Shown here piece by piece: positions 33,316-41,338 of a DNA stretch of 54,623 bases (position 1 is its first letter; each line of letters opens with the position of its first letter). The DNA is from JALONO01 sp038209965 (GTDB taxonomy: Bacteria; Bacteroidota; Bacteroidia; Cytophagales; Thermoflexibacteraceae): assembly GCA_038209965.1 (NCBI GenBank), contig JBBQXF010000014.1, positions 1 through 54,623 of the forward strand, written 5' to 3'. The notes beneath the pieces were generated by a model. The model made no database searches and was not told where the DNA came from. It saw only the letters and a list, made by a program, of their open reading frames with translations. A program made the position numbers and the translations under genes.

Positions 33316-34761
33316 TTAATGACCGATTTCGGCTTCTTCCAGAGCGGCTGCTTTGGCTGGATCGAAGTTGTCGTCAAACTCGCCCTCCCAGCGGGCAATG
33401 ACCACCGTGGCCAGGCAATTGCCGATCACATTGACCGAAGTGCGCCCCATGTCCATGAGCGCATCAATGCCCAAAATAACGGCAATGGGCCAATCGGGCA
33501 GGTTGAATGAAGCAATAGTGCCCGACAAAATGACCAGAGAAGCCCGCGCTACCCCCGCCACTCCTTTGCTAGTGAGCATAAGGGTGAACACCATGATCAA
33601 CTGCGTACTGAATGGGAGATCGACCTTGGCGGCTTGGGCCACAAAAATGGCAGCCAGTGCCAAATAAAGGGTTGTGCCGTCAAGGTTGAAACTATAGCCA
33701 GTCGGCATTACGAAGGACACAATCTTGCGCGGCACCCCAATGGCTTCCATCGCTTTCATGGCCTTGGGCAAGGCTGACTCCGAGCTGGCAGTGGCAAACG
33801 CCAATGACACTGGCTCTGCAATGGCCGCCACGAACTTTTTGATGGGAACCCTGGCGATCAGGGCAATGGGCAACAAGACCAGGAAAATAAATGCCAGCAG
33901 TGCCCCATAGAGCGTGAGCAGCAATTTGAGCAGGTTGAGCAATACCCCAAACCCCATTTCGGCCAAGGTATAGGCAATGGCGCCCCCGACCGCAAACGGG
34001 GCCATGTACATGATCACATTGGTAAATTTGAACATCACTTCCGACATGCTTTCCAGCGCGTTCAGCATGGTCACTTTGTAGCGCGATTTGACCTGCGACA
34101 ACCCAATGGCAAATAGGATACTGAACACCACAATTTGCAACACTTCACCATTGGCGATCGATTTGGCAATGTTTTCCGGGAAAGTATGGAGCACGATCTC
34201 CTGCCAATTTTGCTCTTTCACTTTGGGGATGCCATCGGCGATCATCGCCGCCGACTGCTCAATCCCCGCCCCTGCTTGGCTCAAATTAATGGCGGCCAAA
34301 CCCACAAACAGCGCAATGGTGGTCACTACTTCAAAATAAAGGAGCGATTTCCAGCCCAAACGGCCCACCTGCTTCATGTCAGAGTGGCCCGCAATGCCCA
34401 CTACGAGCGTGCCGATCAACAACGGGGCAATAATGGTTTTGATGAGCCGGATGAATATATCGCTCAACACTTTCAAGTTCTTGGAAAATTCGGGGAAATC
34501 GTGGCCGAGGGCCGCCCCCACAAACATGCTGACCACGATCCAAGTGGTCAGGTGGTTTCGCCGATAGCCATAATACCCGAACAATCCAAGGCCCGCCCAC
34601 CGCAGGGGCATCAGCACTGCTTCGGGCAATAACAGCACCGCGTTGGCATTGAGCACGCTCAATAAAATAGCAAGTCCACCCACGCCGGCCACGCCCCATA
34701 AAAGTTGACTGTATTTGGGTTGCTGAGGGACTGGGGCCGGGTTCACATCAAGATTGACCAT
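33316..34761 (-). CDS. Dicarboxylate/amino-acid:cation symporter (DAACS family)
   Basis: 481 residues from the ATG at 34761; an upstream start at 34803 would add 14 residues. Multi-spanning membrane protein with the sodium:dicarboxylate family marks: FIRLIKTIIAPLLIGTLVVG, ATASSESALPKAMKAME (the reentrant serine-rich tip), SFVMPTGYSFNLDGTTLYL (core signature) and LGIDALMDMGRTSVNVIGN (substrate-binding helix 8). It imports glutamate, aspartate or C4-dicarboxylates with sodium or protons across the inner membrane. The exact substrate cannot be read from these motifs. It is a single gene, divergent from the response regulator. Confidence 0.94.
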   Translation of the reverse strand: MVNLDVNPAPVPQQPKYSQLLWGVAGVGGLAILLSVLNANAVLLLPEAVLMPLRWAGLGLFGYYGYRRNHLTTWIVVSMFVGAALGHDFPEFSKNLKVLSDIFIRLIKTIIAPLLIGTLVVGIAGHSDMKQVGRLGWKSLLYFEVVTTIALFVGLAAINLSQAGAGIEQSAAMIADGIPKVKEQNWQEIVLHTFPENIAKSIANGEVLQIVVFSILFAIGLSQVKSRYKVTMLNALESMSEVMFKFTNVIMYMAPFAVGGAIAYTLAEMGFGVLLNLLKLLLTLYGALLAFIFLVLLPIALIARVPIKKFVAAIAEPVSLAFATASSESALPKAMKAMEAIGVPRKIVSFVMPTGYSFNLDGTTLYLALAAIFVAQAAKVDLPFSTQLIMVFTLMLTSKGVAGVARASLVILSGTIASFNLPDWPIAVILGIDALMDMGRTSVNVIGNCLATVVIARWEGEFDDNFDPAKAAALEEAEIGH

Positions 34762-34888
34762 AGAATAGGGAAAGTGATTAGTTGTATTGCGCAATTTAGC
34801 CAAGTTCCGGTTTTTAGCAATTTTTGGGGGCTATTTGGCGGTTTTGGCCCGAAACTCTACCCACTTGGTGTCTATGTGAACCCCAAAA

Positions 34889-34919
34889 TTTGCACATTGG
34901 CAAAAATACCTTAATTTTC
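34889..34919 (+). promoter_or_regulatory. Candidate promoter of the AAA+ response regulator
   Basis: TTTG at 34889-34892, 19 bases, then TAATTTTC at 34912-34919, which differs from TAnnTTTG only at the last base. The start codon is 24 bases further on. Spacing is ideal, the -7 box slightly imperfect. Confidence 0.4.
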
Positions 34920-34942
34920 CCCCTAACATTCCCAAAGGCACT

Positions 34943-36094
34943 ATGGCAAAGATATTAATTATTGATGACGAAAAAAACATCCGCTATTCGCTCAGGGAAA
35001 TTCTTGAGTACGAAAAGTACGAAGTGGACGAGGCCAAAGATGGGGAAGAAGGACTGGAGAAATTGACCAGACAGAATTTTGACATTGTGCTTTGTGACAT
35101 CAAAATGCCCAAAATGGATGGGCTGGAGGTGCTAGAAAAAGCCATGGAACTGGGCAAGGACACTCAGTTTATCATGATTTCGGCCCACGGCAGTATCGAG
35201 GCGGCGGTAGAAGCTACCAAGAAAGGAGCCTATGATTTTATTCAAAAGCCACCCGATTTGAACCGGATGCTGCTCACCATCCGCCATGCACTGGACAAAT
35301 CCTTCCTAGTGGCTGAAACCAAGGTGCTGCGGAAGAAAATCGCCAAGTCGATCGACATCATTGGCGAGTCGGAAGCCATTAACCGGGTCAAGGAAACGAT
35401 TGAAAAGGTGGCCCCGACCGAAGCCAGGGTAATGATCACGGGCCAAAATGGTTCCGGCAAAGAACTGGTGGCCAAGTGGCTGCACGCCAAAAGTGGGCGG
35501 TCCCAGATGCCTCTGGTGGAGGTCAACTGCGCGGCCATCCCCTCCGAATTGATTGAAAGTGAGCTGTTTGGCCACGAAAAAGGTTCGTTCACCTCGGCCG
35601 TCAAACAACGAATTGGCAAGTTTGAGTTGGCCAACGGGGGCACGCTGTTTCTCGACGAAATTGGTGATATGAGCCTTTCGGCCCAAGCCAAAGTGTTGCG
35701 CGCCCTGCAAGAGCACAAGATTACCCGAGTAGGTGGCGACAAGGAAATCAAGGTGAATGTGCGGGTGCTGGCCGCTACCAACAAAAATTTGAAAGAAGAG
35801 ATCAAAAATAACAATTTCCGTGAAGATTTATATCATCGCTTGAGCGTCATCGTCATCGATGTGCCACCGCTGAAAAACCGCATTGGGGACATTCCGCTTT
35901 TGATGGAACATTTTCTGGATGATATTTCGGCGGAATACGGCACTCCAAAAAAAATCCTCACCCCAGAGGCCATTGCCAAGCTCCAAAGCTACGAGTGGAC
36001 GGGCAATATTCGCGAACTGCGCAACGTGGCCGAACGGCTTTTTATCATGTGTGGCAACGAGATTACTGCCCAAGACGTGGAAATGTATGCCTAA
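34943..36094 (+). CDS. NtrC-type response regulator lacking a DNA-binding domain
   Basis: 383 residues. Receiver domain at 1-120 with IIDDE (acidic pocket), phospho-acceptor Asp52 in VLCDIKMP, S80 and Lys102 (QKPPD). AAA+ domain at about 138-365 with Walker A GQNGSGKE (167-174), GSFTSA at 214-219 where sigma-54 activators have GAFTGA, Walker B GGTLFLDEI (232-240), an arginine-finger-like NFREDLYHRL and WTGNIREL (352-359). The protein stops at 383, directly after the AAA+ lid, with no Fis-type helix-turn-helix. It probably remodels RNA polymerase or another target on phosphorylation, recruited without DNA contact of its own. No histidine kinase is adjacent. A hairpin follows the stop. Confidence 0.9.
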   Translation: MAKILIIDDEKNIRYSLREILEYEKYEVDEAKDGEEGLEKLTRQNFDIVLCDIKMPKMDGLEVLEKAMELGKDTQFIMISAHGSIEAAVEATKKGAYDFIQKPPDLNRMLLTIRHALDKSFLVAETKVLRKKIAKSIDIIGESEAINRVKETIEKVAPTEARVMITGQNGSGKELVAKWLHAKSGRSQMPLVEVNCAAIPSELIESELFGHEKGSFTSAVKQRIGKFELANGGTLFLDEIGDMSLSAQAKVLRALQEHKITRVGGDKEIKVNVRVLAATNKNLKEEIKNNNFREDLYHRLSVIVIDVPPLKNRIGDIPLLMEHFLDDISAEYGTPKKILTPEAIAKLQSYEWTGNIRELRNVAERLFIMCGNEITAQDVEMYA

Positions 36095-36095
36095 A

Positions 36096-36140
36096 TATGC
36101 TTGTGCCCGAGCGAACAAAATTCACTCGGGCACAAGCATA
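36096..36140. terminator. Bidirectional terminator between the regulator and AIM6-like genes
   Basis: A perfect 16-bp stem, TATGCTTGTGCCCGAG (36096-36111) with CTCGGGCACAAGCATA (36125-36140), has a 13-base loop and begins one base after the regulator stop codon. It lacks a long T tract but sits between convergent genes. Confidence 0.75.
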
Positions 36141-36180
36141 ATTGCCCGGAACTGCCAAGCACACTTTGGCCGAAATCGGT

Positions 36181-36969
36181 CTATGGTTTGGCCAAAAATT
36201 TGCTCAACCGGCCCAATTGATCCGTGCCAATCAGGCCAATGCCATTCGCGATCAATACTTGCCAGACCGCTTCATTTTCAGGGCTGGCCCAAAAACGCAG
36301 CTTTTTTCCCTGCCGATTGGCTTGCTGGGCCAAAGTTTGCAATTTGAACAACTCCTTTTCTGGAATCGGCCCCTCCCCTTTCCAGCCAAGTATTTTTCCG
36401 TACCGATCACTGATCACGGGCATCAATTCGGTTGGGTAATCTTTGTCCAACTCATCGGGACGGCCATCAATGGCCACCCAACGCATTTTTTCTTTCATTA
36501 CAGTTTCAACGGGCCGATTGCCCGAAAGGAACACCAACAAAGCACCTTGGTGCACTGTTCCATCGTTCCAGTGAGTTAAAATCTCTTGGTAATCAGCTAA
36601 TTGTGCTTTTAATACTTGATAAGTGGCCTCCGATTCGGTCTTGATATCGATCATCAAATAAATGGGCGGCGCGTAATTGGGATAGACTTGGCCACCATTT
36701 TCCTTGATCCGCTTTTGCAGCGGCCCCAAATACAACTCTTTCAGCGTTTTGGCCGTGCCCAAACGGGGGGCATTGTGCGAAACATATAGCTCCCCATTGA
36801 CCAAATGAACATCGGCTTCAATACTGGTGAATCCAGCCGCCAATGCCTCAAAAAGCGGCGTGGCGTGCTCGTAATCGTTGTGGGCATGGGCTTTGGGGTG
36901 GACGATCACCTGCCCAACCAGCGCAGGGGCCAAAAAGCAGGATATAATAAAGGCAAGGAACGGTCGCAT
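36181..36969 (-). CDS. AIM6-like / GDPD-type phosphodiesterase
   Basis: 262 residues with a signal peptide (MRPFLAFIISCFLAPALVG). HAHNDYEHATPLFEALAAGF at 28-47 is the hallmark of the AIM6-like branch of PLC-like phosphodiesterases, followed by SIEADVHLVNGELYVSH with the metal-binding Glu51 and Asp53. YLMIDIKTESEATY supplies the next acidic site and LRFWASPENEAVWQVLIANG with LIGTDQL closes the TIM barrel. Expected reaction: hydrolysis of a phosphodiester, possibly of glycerophosphodiesters or inositol lipids, outside the cytoplasm. A TAAATTTG box (minus strand, 36999-37006) lies 30 bases upstream as a possible promoter. Confidence 0.87.
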   Translation of the reverse strand: MRPFLAFIISCFLAPALVGQVIVHPKAHAHNDYEHATPLFEALAAGFTSIEADVHLVNGELYVSHNAPRLGTAKTLKELYLGPLQKRIKENGGQVYPNYAPPIYLMIDIKTESEATYQVLKAQLADYQEILTHWNDGTVHQGALLVFLSGNRPVETVMKEKMRWVAIDGRPDELDKDYPTELMPVISDRYGKILGWKGEGPIPEKELFKLQTLAQQANRQGKKLRFWASPENEAVWQVLIANGIGLIGTDQLGRLSKFLAKP

Positions 36970-37327
36970 GGTGCTGCTGTCTCAACAAGTTTGATTGACA
37001 AATTTAGCTAAATTAGGCTACGAAGTTGGCCAAAATCAGCAACTGCCCAGTCAGTTATCCCACTGATCACTTTACTGAAACGATGAGTTCACCTACGCGG
37101 GCAGCATCCACCAGATTTCAAATCTACGCAAATCGTCCATTTAATTCTCAGCAAAGGCACCAAAGCTGCCAACGAGTCACGCATGGTCGTGCCGGTTGCT
37201 AGGCATGCCCACAACAGCCATTGAGCGCAACATCGCTGAACTGACCACCGAAAGCCCTGAAGTTCTAGCGCAAAATAGGCAACTGAACTTCAGGGCATTG
37301 GCTCATTTGACGGTCAACTCACCCACT
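36970..37327. other. Intergenic region between AIM6-like and PIG-L genes
   Basis: A 358-base gap between two leftward genes. It holds the candidate promoter of the AIM6-like gene (CAAATTTA at 36999-37006, with CAAA at 37031-37034 as a loosely spaced -33) and a terminator-like hairpin for the PIG-L gene. No coding sequence is supported. Confidence 0.5.
37254..37296 (-). terminator. Putative terminator of the PIG-L gene
   Basis: A perfect 12-bp inverted repeat, GCCCTGAAGTTC (37254-37265) with GAACTTCAGGGC (37285-37296), and a 19-base spacer. It lies 31 bases beyond the leftward gene's stop codon; on that strand it is followed by only three T residues. Confidence 0.55.
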
Positions 37328-39838
37328 TTATTTTATTTCTTTGCCCCCCGCAATCAAGTTGCTGAACAGGCGGTAAGCACCGGGCACACCGGCCGGCAGT
37401 TGCCGAAAAAAAGCGTATCCCGTATAAATGAAGGCCCCTTTGCCGTGTTTGGCGTACAGTAGGCCCCCCGGCAAGGGCGTGCGGCCCGGATCGGCACAAG
37501 CCAGTATTGTTTCGTAGCTCTTGTCCCATTGATCGGCAAAATAGAGGCCGCGCTCTTGGACCCAATCCTTGAAATCTTCGTCCGTAATTTTATTGGGCAC
37601 ATTGAGCAAGGCGTGGCCCGGGGCCAAAATGGAAACGGGGGCCTCCTCCAGCGTTACACGATCACGGGAAATGCGGAAAGGCATCGGGCCGATGTCCTTG
37701 GTGACCAAGCCAAAGTTGACATTGTACTGCACGATCACCGTGCCGCCCTTTTTGACGTAATCCAGCAATTGTGGACCGTGGAATTTAAGGCGACCCTTGG
37801 CGTTGTAGGCGCGGATTCCGGTAATAATGGCATCAAACCGGCTCAAATCAGTGTTCTCAAAATTCTGTTCGTTCAACTCGGTAACCGTGTAGCCGATTTG
37901 CCGTAGGCTAGCCGAAATCTCATCACCAGCTCCTTCATAATAGCCGATATTCGTGCCCCGGACTTGGATGTCAAGCTTCACCGCCCGGGCTTGGGGTCGG
38001 GGAAACAGGGTTTGGATCGGGATATGGGGATAGGAAATTTGCTCCATGCCAAAGGCTGGCTGCCCATTGATCTTGACGCCAATCGTGACTACGCTCTTAT
38101 CACGAGGGGGGAACAATTTGAACACCACGCTTTTTTCTTCTTCCTTGAAAGTCATTTGGTAACTTATTTCGGCAGGTTCGCTGCGCCACCCGGCCGGCAG
38201 ATCCAGTTCAACCACGCCCTGAGTTTTGCTTCGTCCCGCCTTCAACACGATGTGCACGTCTTTGGGTTCTTCGCCCGAAAATACATAGACCTGTTCTTTG
38301 AGGTTGGCCGTCATCTCGGGAACTACCTCAAAAGGTCGGTACAATTCACCGTCCACCCGATGGGTCCACTTGTGGAGCATGGGCACGTCATAGGTGAACA
38401 AAATGCCTTCCAGTTCCACCCCAAAAGTGACCACTGTCTCCGAAGGGCTTTCGGGCAGGCCCACCAGCAATTGATCATCAACTTGGTACATGCCTTTCTG
38501 TAGCGGCTGGCGCAACCAGTAGGGCTGGGTAATTTGAGTTTTATCGCTCAACTTATACTTTCGCTTCTGCACCACGGGCACGTTGGTCAGCAACATTTTG
38601 TCGAGACTGGGCTGGGCGCTTTGGTCAAATTTGGCTTGGTAAACCTTCCAAGTGGCTTTTACCTCATTGCGTTTGAGGGCAATGAGGGTTGTGTTGATCG
38701 AATCGCCCGCCACTGCTGAGTATTCATCGGCGGTCACTTCAAACCATAGGCCGGCACACTCACGGATTACTTCCTGCAAATCCCTCTTTTTGGTTTTCAA
38801 CCAATATTTTTCTGTTTCGTCGGTACCGGGCATTTTGTCCAATTCGCGATAGGCTTGCAGTAGCAGCGGCAGGCTGGCTTGGGGTTGATCAGGCTTAAAC
38901 TTGTCATAAGCCTCTTTGAGGATCTTGCCAATTTTGTCACCGCCTTTGATCCGGGCCCACGTGGGGTCTATGCCCTCAAAAAGGGTTTTGGGCACTGCTT
39001 TATCCCCGATTTTAGGTTGGAGGTACTCAATGCGCGCCCCTCGATCCTTGCCCGACCCAAAGCCCTGGCTTTTGTGCTGGGTGCGGCTGTCCATCGCGAT
39101 GTCGTAATAACTCTCGCCCAGCAGGGGGTTGTAGAGGCCCACGTCCACTTTGAGCAGGCCGGTCTCGTCCACTTTGGTGGTATCGCTAAACCCCGGCCGC
39201 CATTTGTTCCAGAGCAATCGTTTGGGTTGCCAAGCGGGGTAATGGGCCAACTGATCGGGATATCGACTGGGATTGCCGGCCGCTTGAAATGCTTCTTCGG
39301 CCAATAGTGCAGAGGAAGTGTGGTGGCCGTGGCCCGCCGTGCTATCGGGGGGGAAGCGGGTGATGATCACGTCGGGCCTAAACTTGCGGATGATCCACAC
39401 CATGTCGGCCAGCACCCGCTCCCGATCCCAAAGCAGGAGCGTTTCCTGGGGGTTGCGCGAGAACCCAAAATCATTGGCGGTCGAGAAAAACTGTTTGCCC
39501 CCGTCAATCCGGCGGGCGGCCAGTAGTTCTTGGGTGCGGATCAGGCCCAGCAGATAACCTTGTTCGCTGCCGATCAGGTTCTGGCCGCCGTCGCCCCGGG
39601 TCAGTGAGAGGTAAGCCGTTTCATAGTTTTCGTGCTTGGCCAGATAAGCAATGAGCCGGGTGTTCTCATCATCAGGATGGGCCGCCAAGTAAAGGACCGA
39701 TCCCAAGGTTTGCAACTTTTTGAAAGCCAATTGTAAATCACTGGCTTTCATTGGTTTAAGGGCTTGGGCGAAGAGTTGGGGGGATAAGCCAGCCACCAAA
39801 ATCATTACAATTAGTCCGAAAAGTAATTTTTTGTGCAT
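37328..39838 (-). CDS. Secreted PIG-L (LmbE-like) deacetylase with C-terminal GATase1-like domain
   Basis: 836 residues from the ATG at 39838, with a signal peptide (MHKKLLFGLIVMILVAGLSP...). The N-terminal 270 residues are a PIG-L/LmbE deacetylase: VLYLAAHPDDENTRLIAYLA (zinc-binding HPDDE at 54-58), YLSLTRGDGGQN, and STAGHGHHTSS with further zinc ligands. A middle region of beta-sandwich character follows, then from about 620 a GATase1-like fold (YYEGAGDEISASLRQIGYTV, FDAIITGIRAYN, YVKKGGTVIVQYN). It probably removes N-acetyl groups from sugars or glycans outside the cytoplasm. A TATGTTTG box (minus strand, 39863-39870) lies 25 bases ahead of the start codon. Confidence 0.88.
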   Translation of the reverse strand: MHKKLLFGLIVMILVAGLSPQLFAQALKPMKASDLQLAFKKLQTLGSVLYLAAHPDDENTRLIAYLAKHENYETAYLSLTRGDGGQNLIGSEQGYLLGLIRTQELLAARRIDGGKQFFSTANDFGFSRNPQETLLLWDRERVLADMVWIIRKFRPDVIITRFPPDSTAGHGHHTSSALLAEEAFQAAGNPSRYPDQLAHYPAWQPKRLLWNKWRPGFSDTTKVDETGLLKVDVGLYNPLLGESYYDIAMDSRTQHKSQGFGSGKDRGARIEYLQPKIGDKAVPKTLFEGIDPTWARIKGGDKIGKILKEAYDKFKPDQPQASLPLLLQAYRELDKMPGTDETEKYWLKTKKRDLQEVIRECAGLWFEVTADEYSAVAGDSINTTLIALKRNEVKATWKVYQAKFDQSAQPSLDKMLLTNVPVVQKRKYKLSDKTQITQPYWLRQPLQKGMYQVDDQLLVGLPESPSETVVTFGVELEGILFTYDVPMLHKWTHRVDGELYRPFEVVPEMTANLKEQVYVFSGEEPKDVHIVLKAGRSKTQGVVELDLPAGWRSEPAEISYQMTFKEEEKSVVFKLFPPRDKSVVTIGVKINGQPAFGMEQISYPHIPIQTLFPRPQARAVKLDIQVRGTNIGYYEGAGDEISASLRQIGYTVTELNEQNFENTDLSRFDAIITGIRAYNAKGRLKFHGPQLLDYVKKGGTVIVQYNVNFGLVTKDIGPMPFRISRDRVTLEEAPVSILAPGHALLNVPNKITDEDFKDWVQERGLYFADQWDKSYETILACADPGRTPLPGGLLYAKHGKGAFIYTGYAFFRQLPAGVPGAYRLFSNLIAGGKEIK

Positions 39839-40110
39839 CTCGATCAACGATTTGAGGAAGAACAAACATACTCATTTAGGGGCAGTTTACCTTGATCTTA
39901 TCTGTTGAATTCAGTTTAGCACTACCACTGCGCAAAACAAATATTAGCAAAACAAATATTTGGGCTAAATTTACCCCAGTGTATTCAACGTATGCTGGCT
40001 TTACGTTGCCAAAATGATCACCTCCTTGTAGATCAGGGCAACCAGTTGTGTTCATCTACCAAATTGAATTTAACTTAGCATTTATTCACCCAAAAAACAA
40101 CCAAACGGCC

Positions 40111-41268
40111 ATGCCAATTTATCATCGACTCGGCAAGATCCCCCCCAAACGACATACCCAATTTGAAAAGGCGGGGGGAGGATTCTACTATGAACAACTC
40201 TTTGGCACTGAGGGCTTTGTGGGGATGTCTTCGTTGATGTACCATCTCTATCGGCCCACGATGGTGCGCGAAATCCTCCATTCGGTGAGTGTGGCCCACA
40301 AGATTGCCGTGGAACGCAACATTACGGCCCGTCGGATGTTGGGCTTCCAAGTGGCCCCAGCTGACGATTTCCTAACCAGCCGGACCCCACTTATGGTCAA
40401 TAGTGACTGCACAATCGGAGTGGCCGCGCCCCGGCTCAGCCTCACCGACTATTTTTACAAAAATGCCGATGCCGACGAACTGCTGTTTATCCACCACGGT
40501 AGCGGCACATTGCGCACACAATTGGGCAATATTCCCTTTGAACCGGGCGATTATTTATTAATCCCTCGGGGCATTATCTACCAGCTTTCATTTGCAAACC
40601 CCAACAACCGACTGCTGTACGTAGAGTCGTCTTCGCCCATTTATACGCCCAAGCGATACCGGAACTGGTTTGGGCAACTGTTGGAACACTCGCCCTTTTG
40701 TGAACGGGACTACAAATTGCCCCAAGAACTGGAAACGCATGACGAGCGTGGTGATTTTTTGGTCAAAATCAAAAAACAGGGCGTACTGCACGATCTCGTT
40801 TTGGCCGCGCACCCGTTTGATGTCGTCGGTTGGGATGGCTACAATTTCCCCTACGGTTTCAGCATCCACAATTTTGAACCGATCACGGGCCGGGTTCACC
40901 AGCCGCCCACTGTCCACCAAACCTTTGAGAGTGAACGTTTTGTGGTGTGTTCTTTCTGCCCCCGAATGTATGACTACCACCCCAAGGCGGTGCCCGCTCC
41001 CTATAACCACAGCAATATTGATTCAGAAGAAGTGCTTTATTATGTCGATGGCGATTTTATGAGCCGCAATGATGTGGAGCAGGGAATGTTTACGTTGCAT
41101 CCGGGTGGAATCCCGCACGGGCCGGCCCCCGGCGCAATGGAGCGCAGCCTTGGCAAGACCGAAACCAAGGAATTGGCGGTCATGATTGACACGTTCCGCC
41201 CACTTATGCTCACTGAGGCCGCCATGAAAATTGACGATGGAAAATACTATAAATCTTGGGTGGAGTAG
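40111..41268 (+). CDS. hmgA: Homogentisate 1,2-dioxygenase
   Basis: 385 residues from the ATG at 40111; an upstream start adds 21 residues without family match. HSNIDSEEVLYYVDG and GGIPHGP give the iron ligands His300, Glu306 and His336; their spacing (6 and 30) equals that of the human enzyme (335, 341, 371). PTMVREI, YNFPYGFSIHNFEPITGRVH and the ELAVMIDTFRPL end fit the cupin fold. The enzyme opens the homogentisate ring with O2 to maleylacetoacetate, a step in tyrosine/phenylalanine degradation. It is shorter than the human protein but usual for bacterial relatives in this phylum. None of the other pathway genes (hpd, fah, maleylacetoacetate isomerase) is in the window. Confidence 0.92.
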   Translation: MPIYHRLGKIPPKRHTQFEKAGGGFYYEQLFGTEGFVGMSSLMYHLYRPTMVREILHSVSVAHKIAVERNITARRMLGFQVAPADDFLTSRTPLMVNSDCTIGVAAPRLSLTDYFYKNADADELLFIHHGSGTLRTQLGNIPFEPGDYLLIPRGIIYQLSFANPNNRLLYVESSSPIYTPKRYRNWFGQLLEHSPFCERDYKLPQELETHDERGDFLVKIKKQGVLHDLVLAAHPFDVVGWDGYNFPYGFSIHNFEPITGRVHQPPTVHQTFESERFVVCSFCPRMYDYHPKAVPAPYNHSNIDSEEVLYYVDGDFMSRNDVEQGMFTLHPGGIPHGPAPGAMERSLGKTETKELAVMIDTFRPLMLTEAAMKIDDGKYYKSWVE

Positions 41269-41281
41269 TTTTTTTGGCCAA

Positions 41282-41313
41282 CGGAGGGGACAAAAAACTC
41301 TTTGTCCCCTCCG
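41282..41313. terminator. Bidirectional terminator between hmgA and BatA-domain genes
   Basis: A perfect 13-bp stem CGGAGGGGACAAA (41282-41294) / TTTGTCCCCTCCG (41301-41313) with a 6-base loop, located between convergent genes ending at 41268 and 41339. Confidence 0.82.
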
Positions 41314-41338
41314 CTGTTGAACTAAAGTGGGCTTGCCA

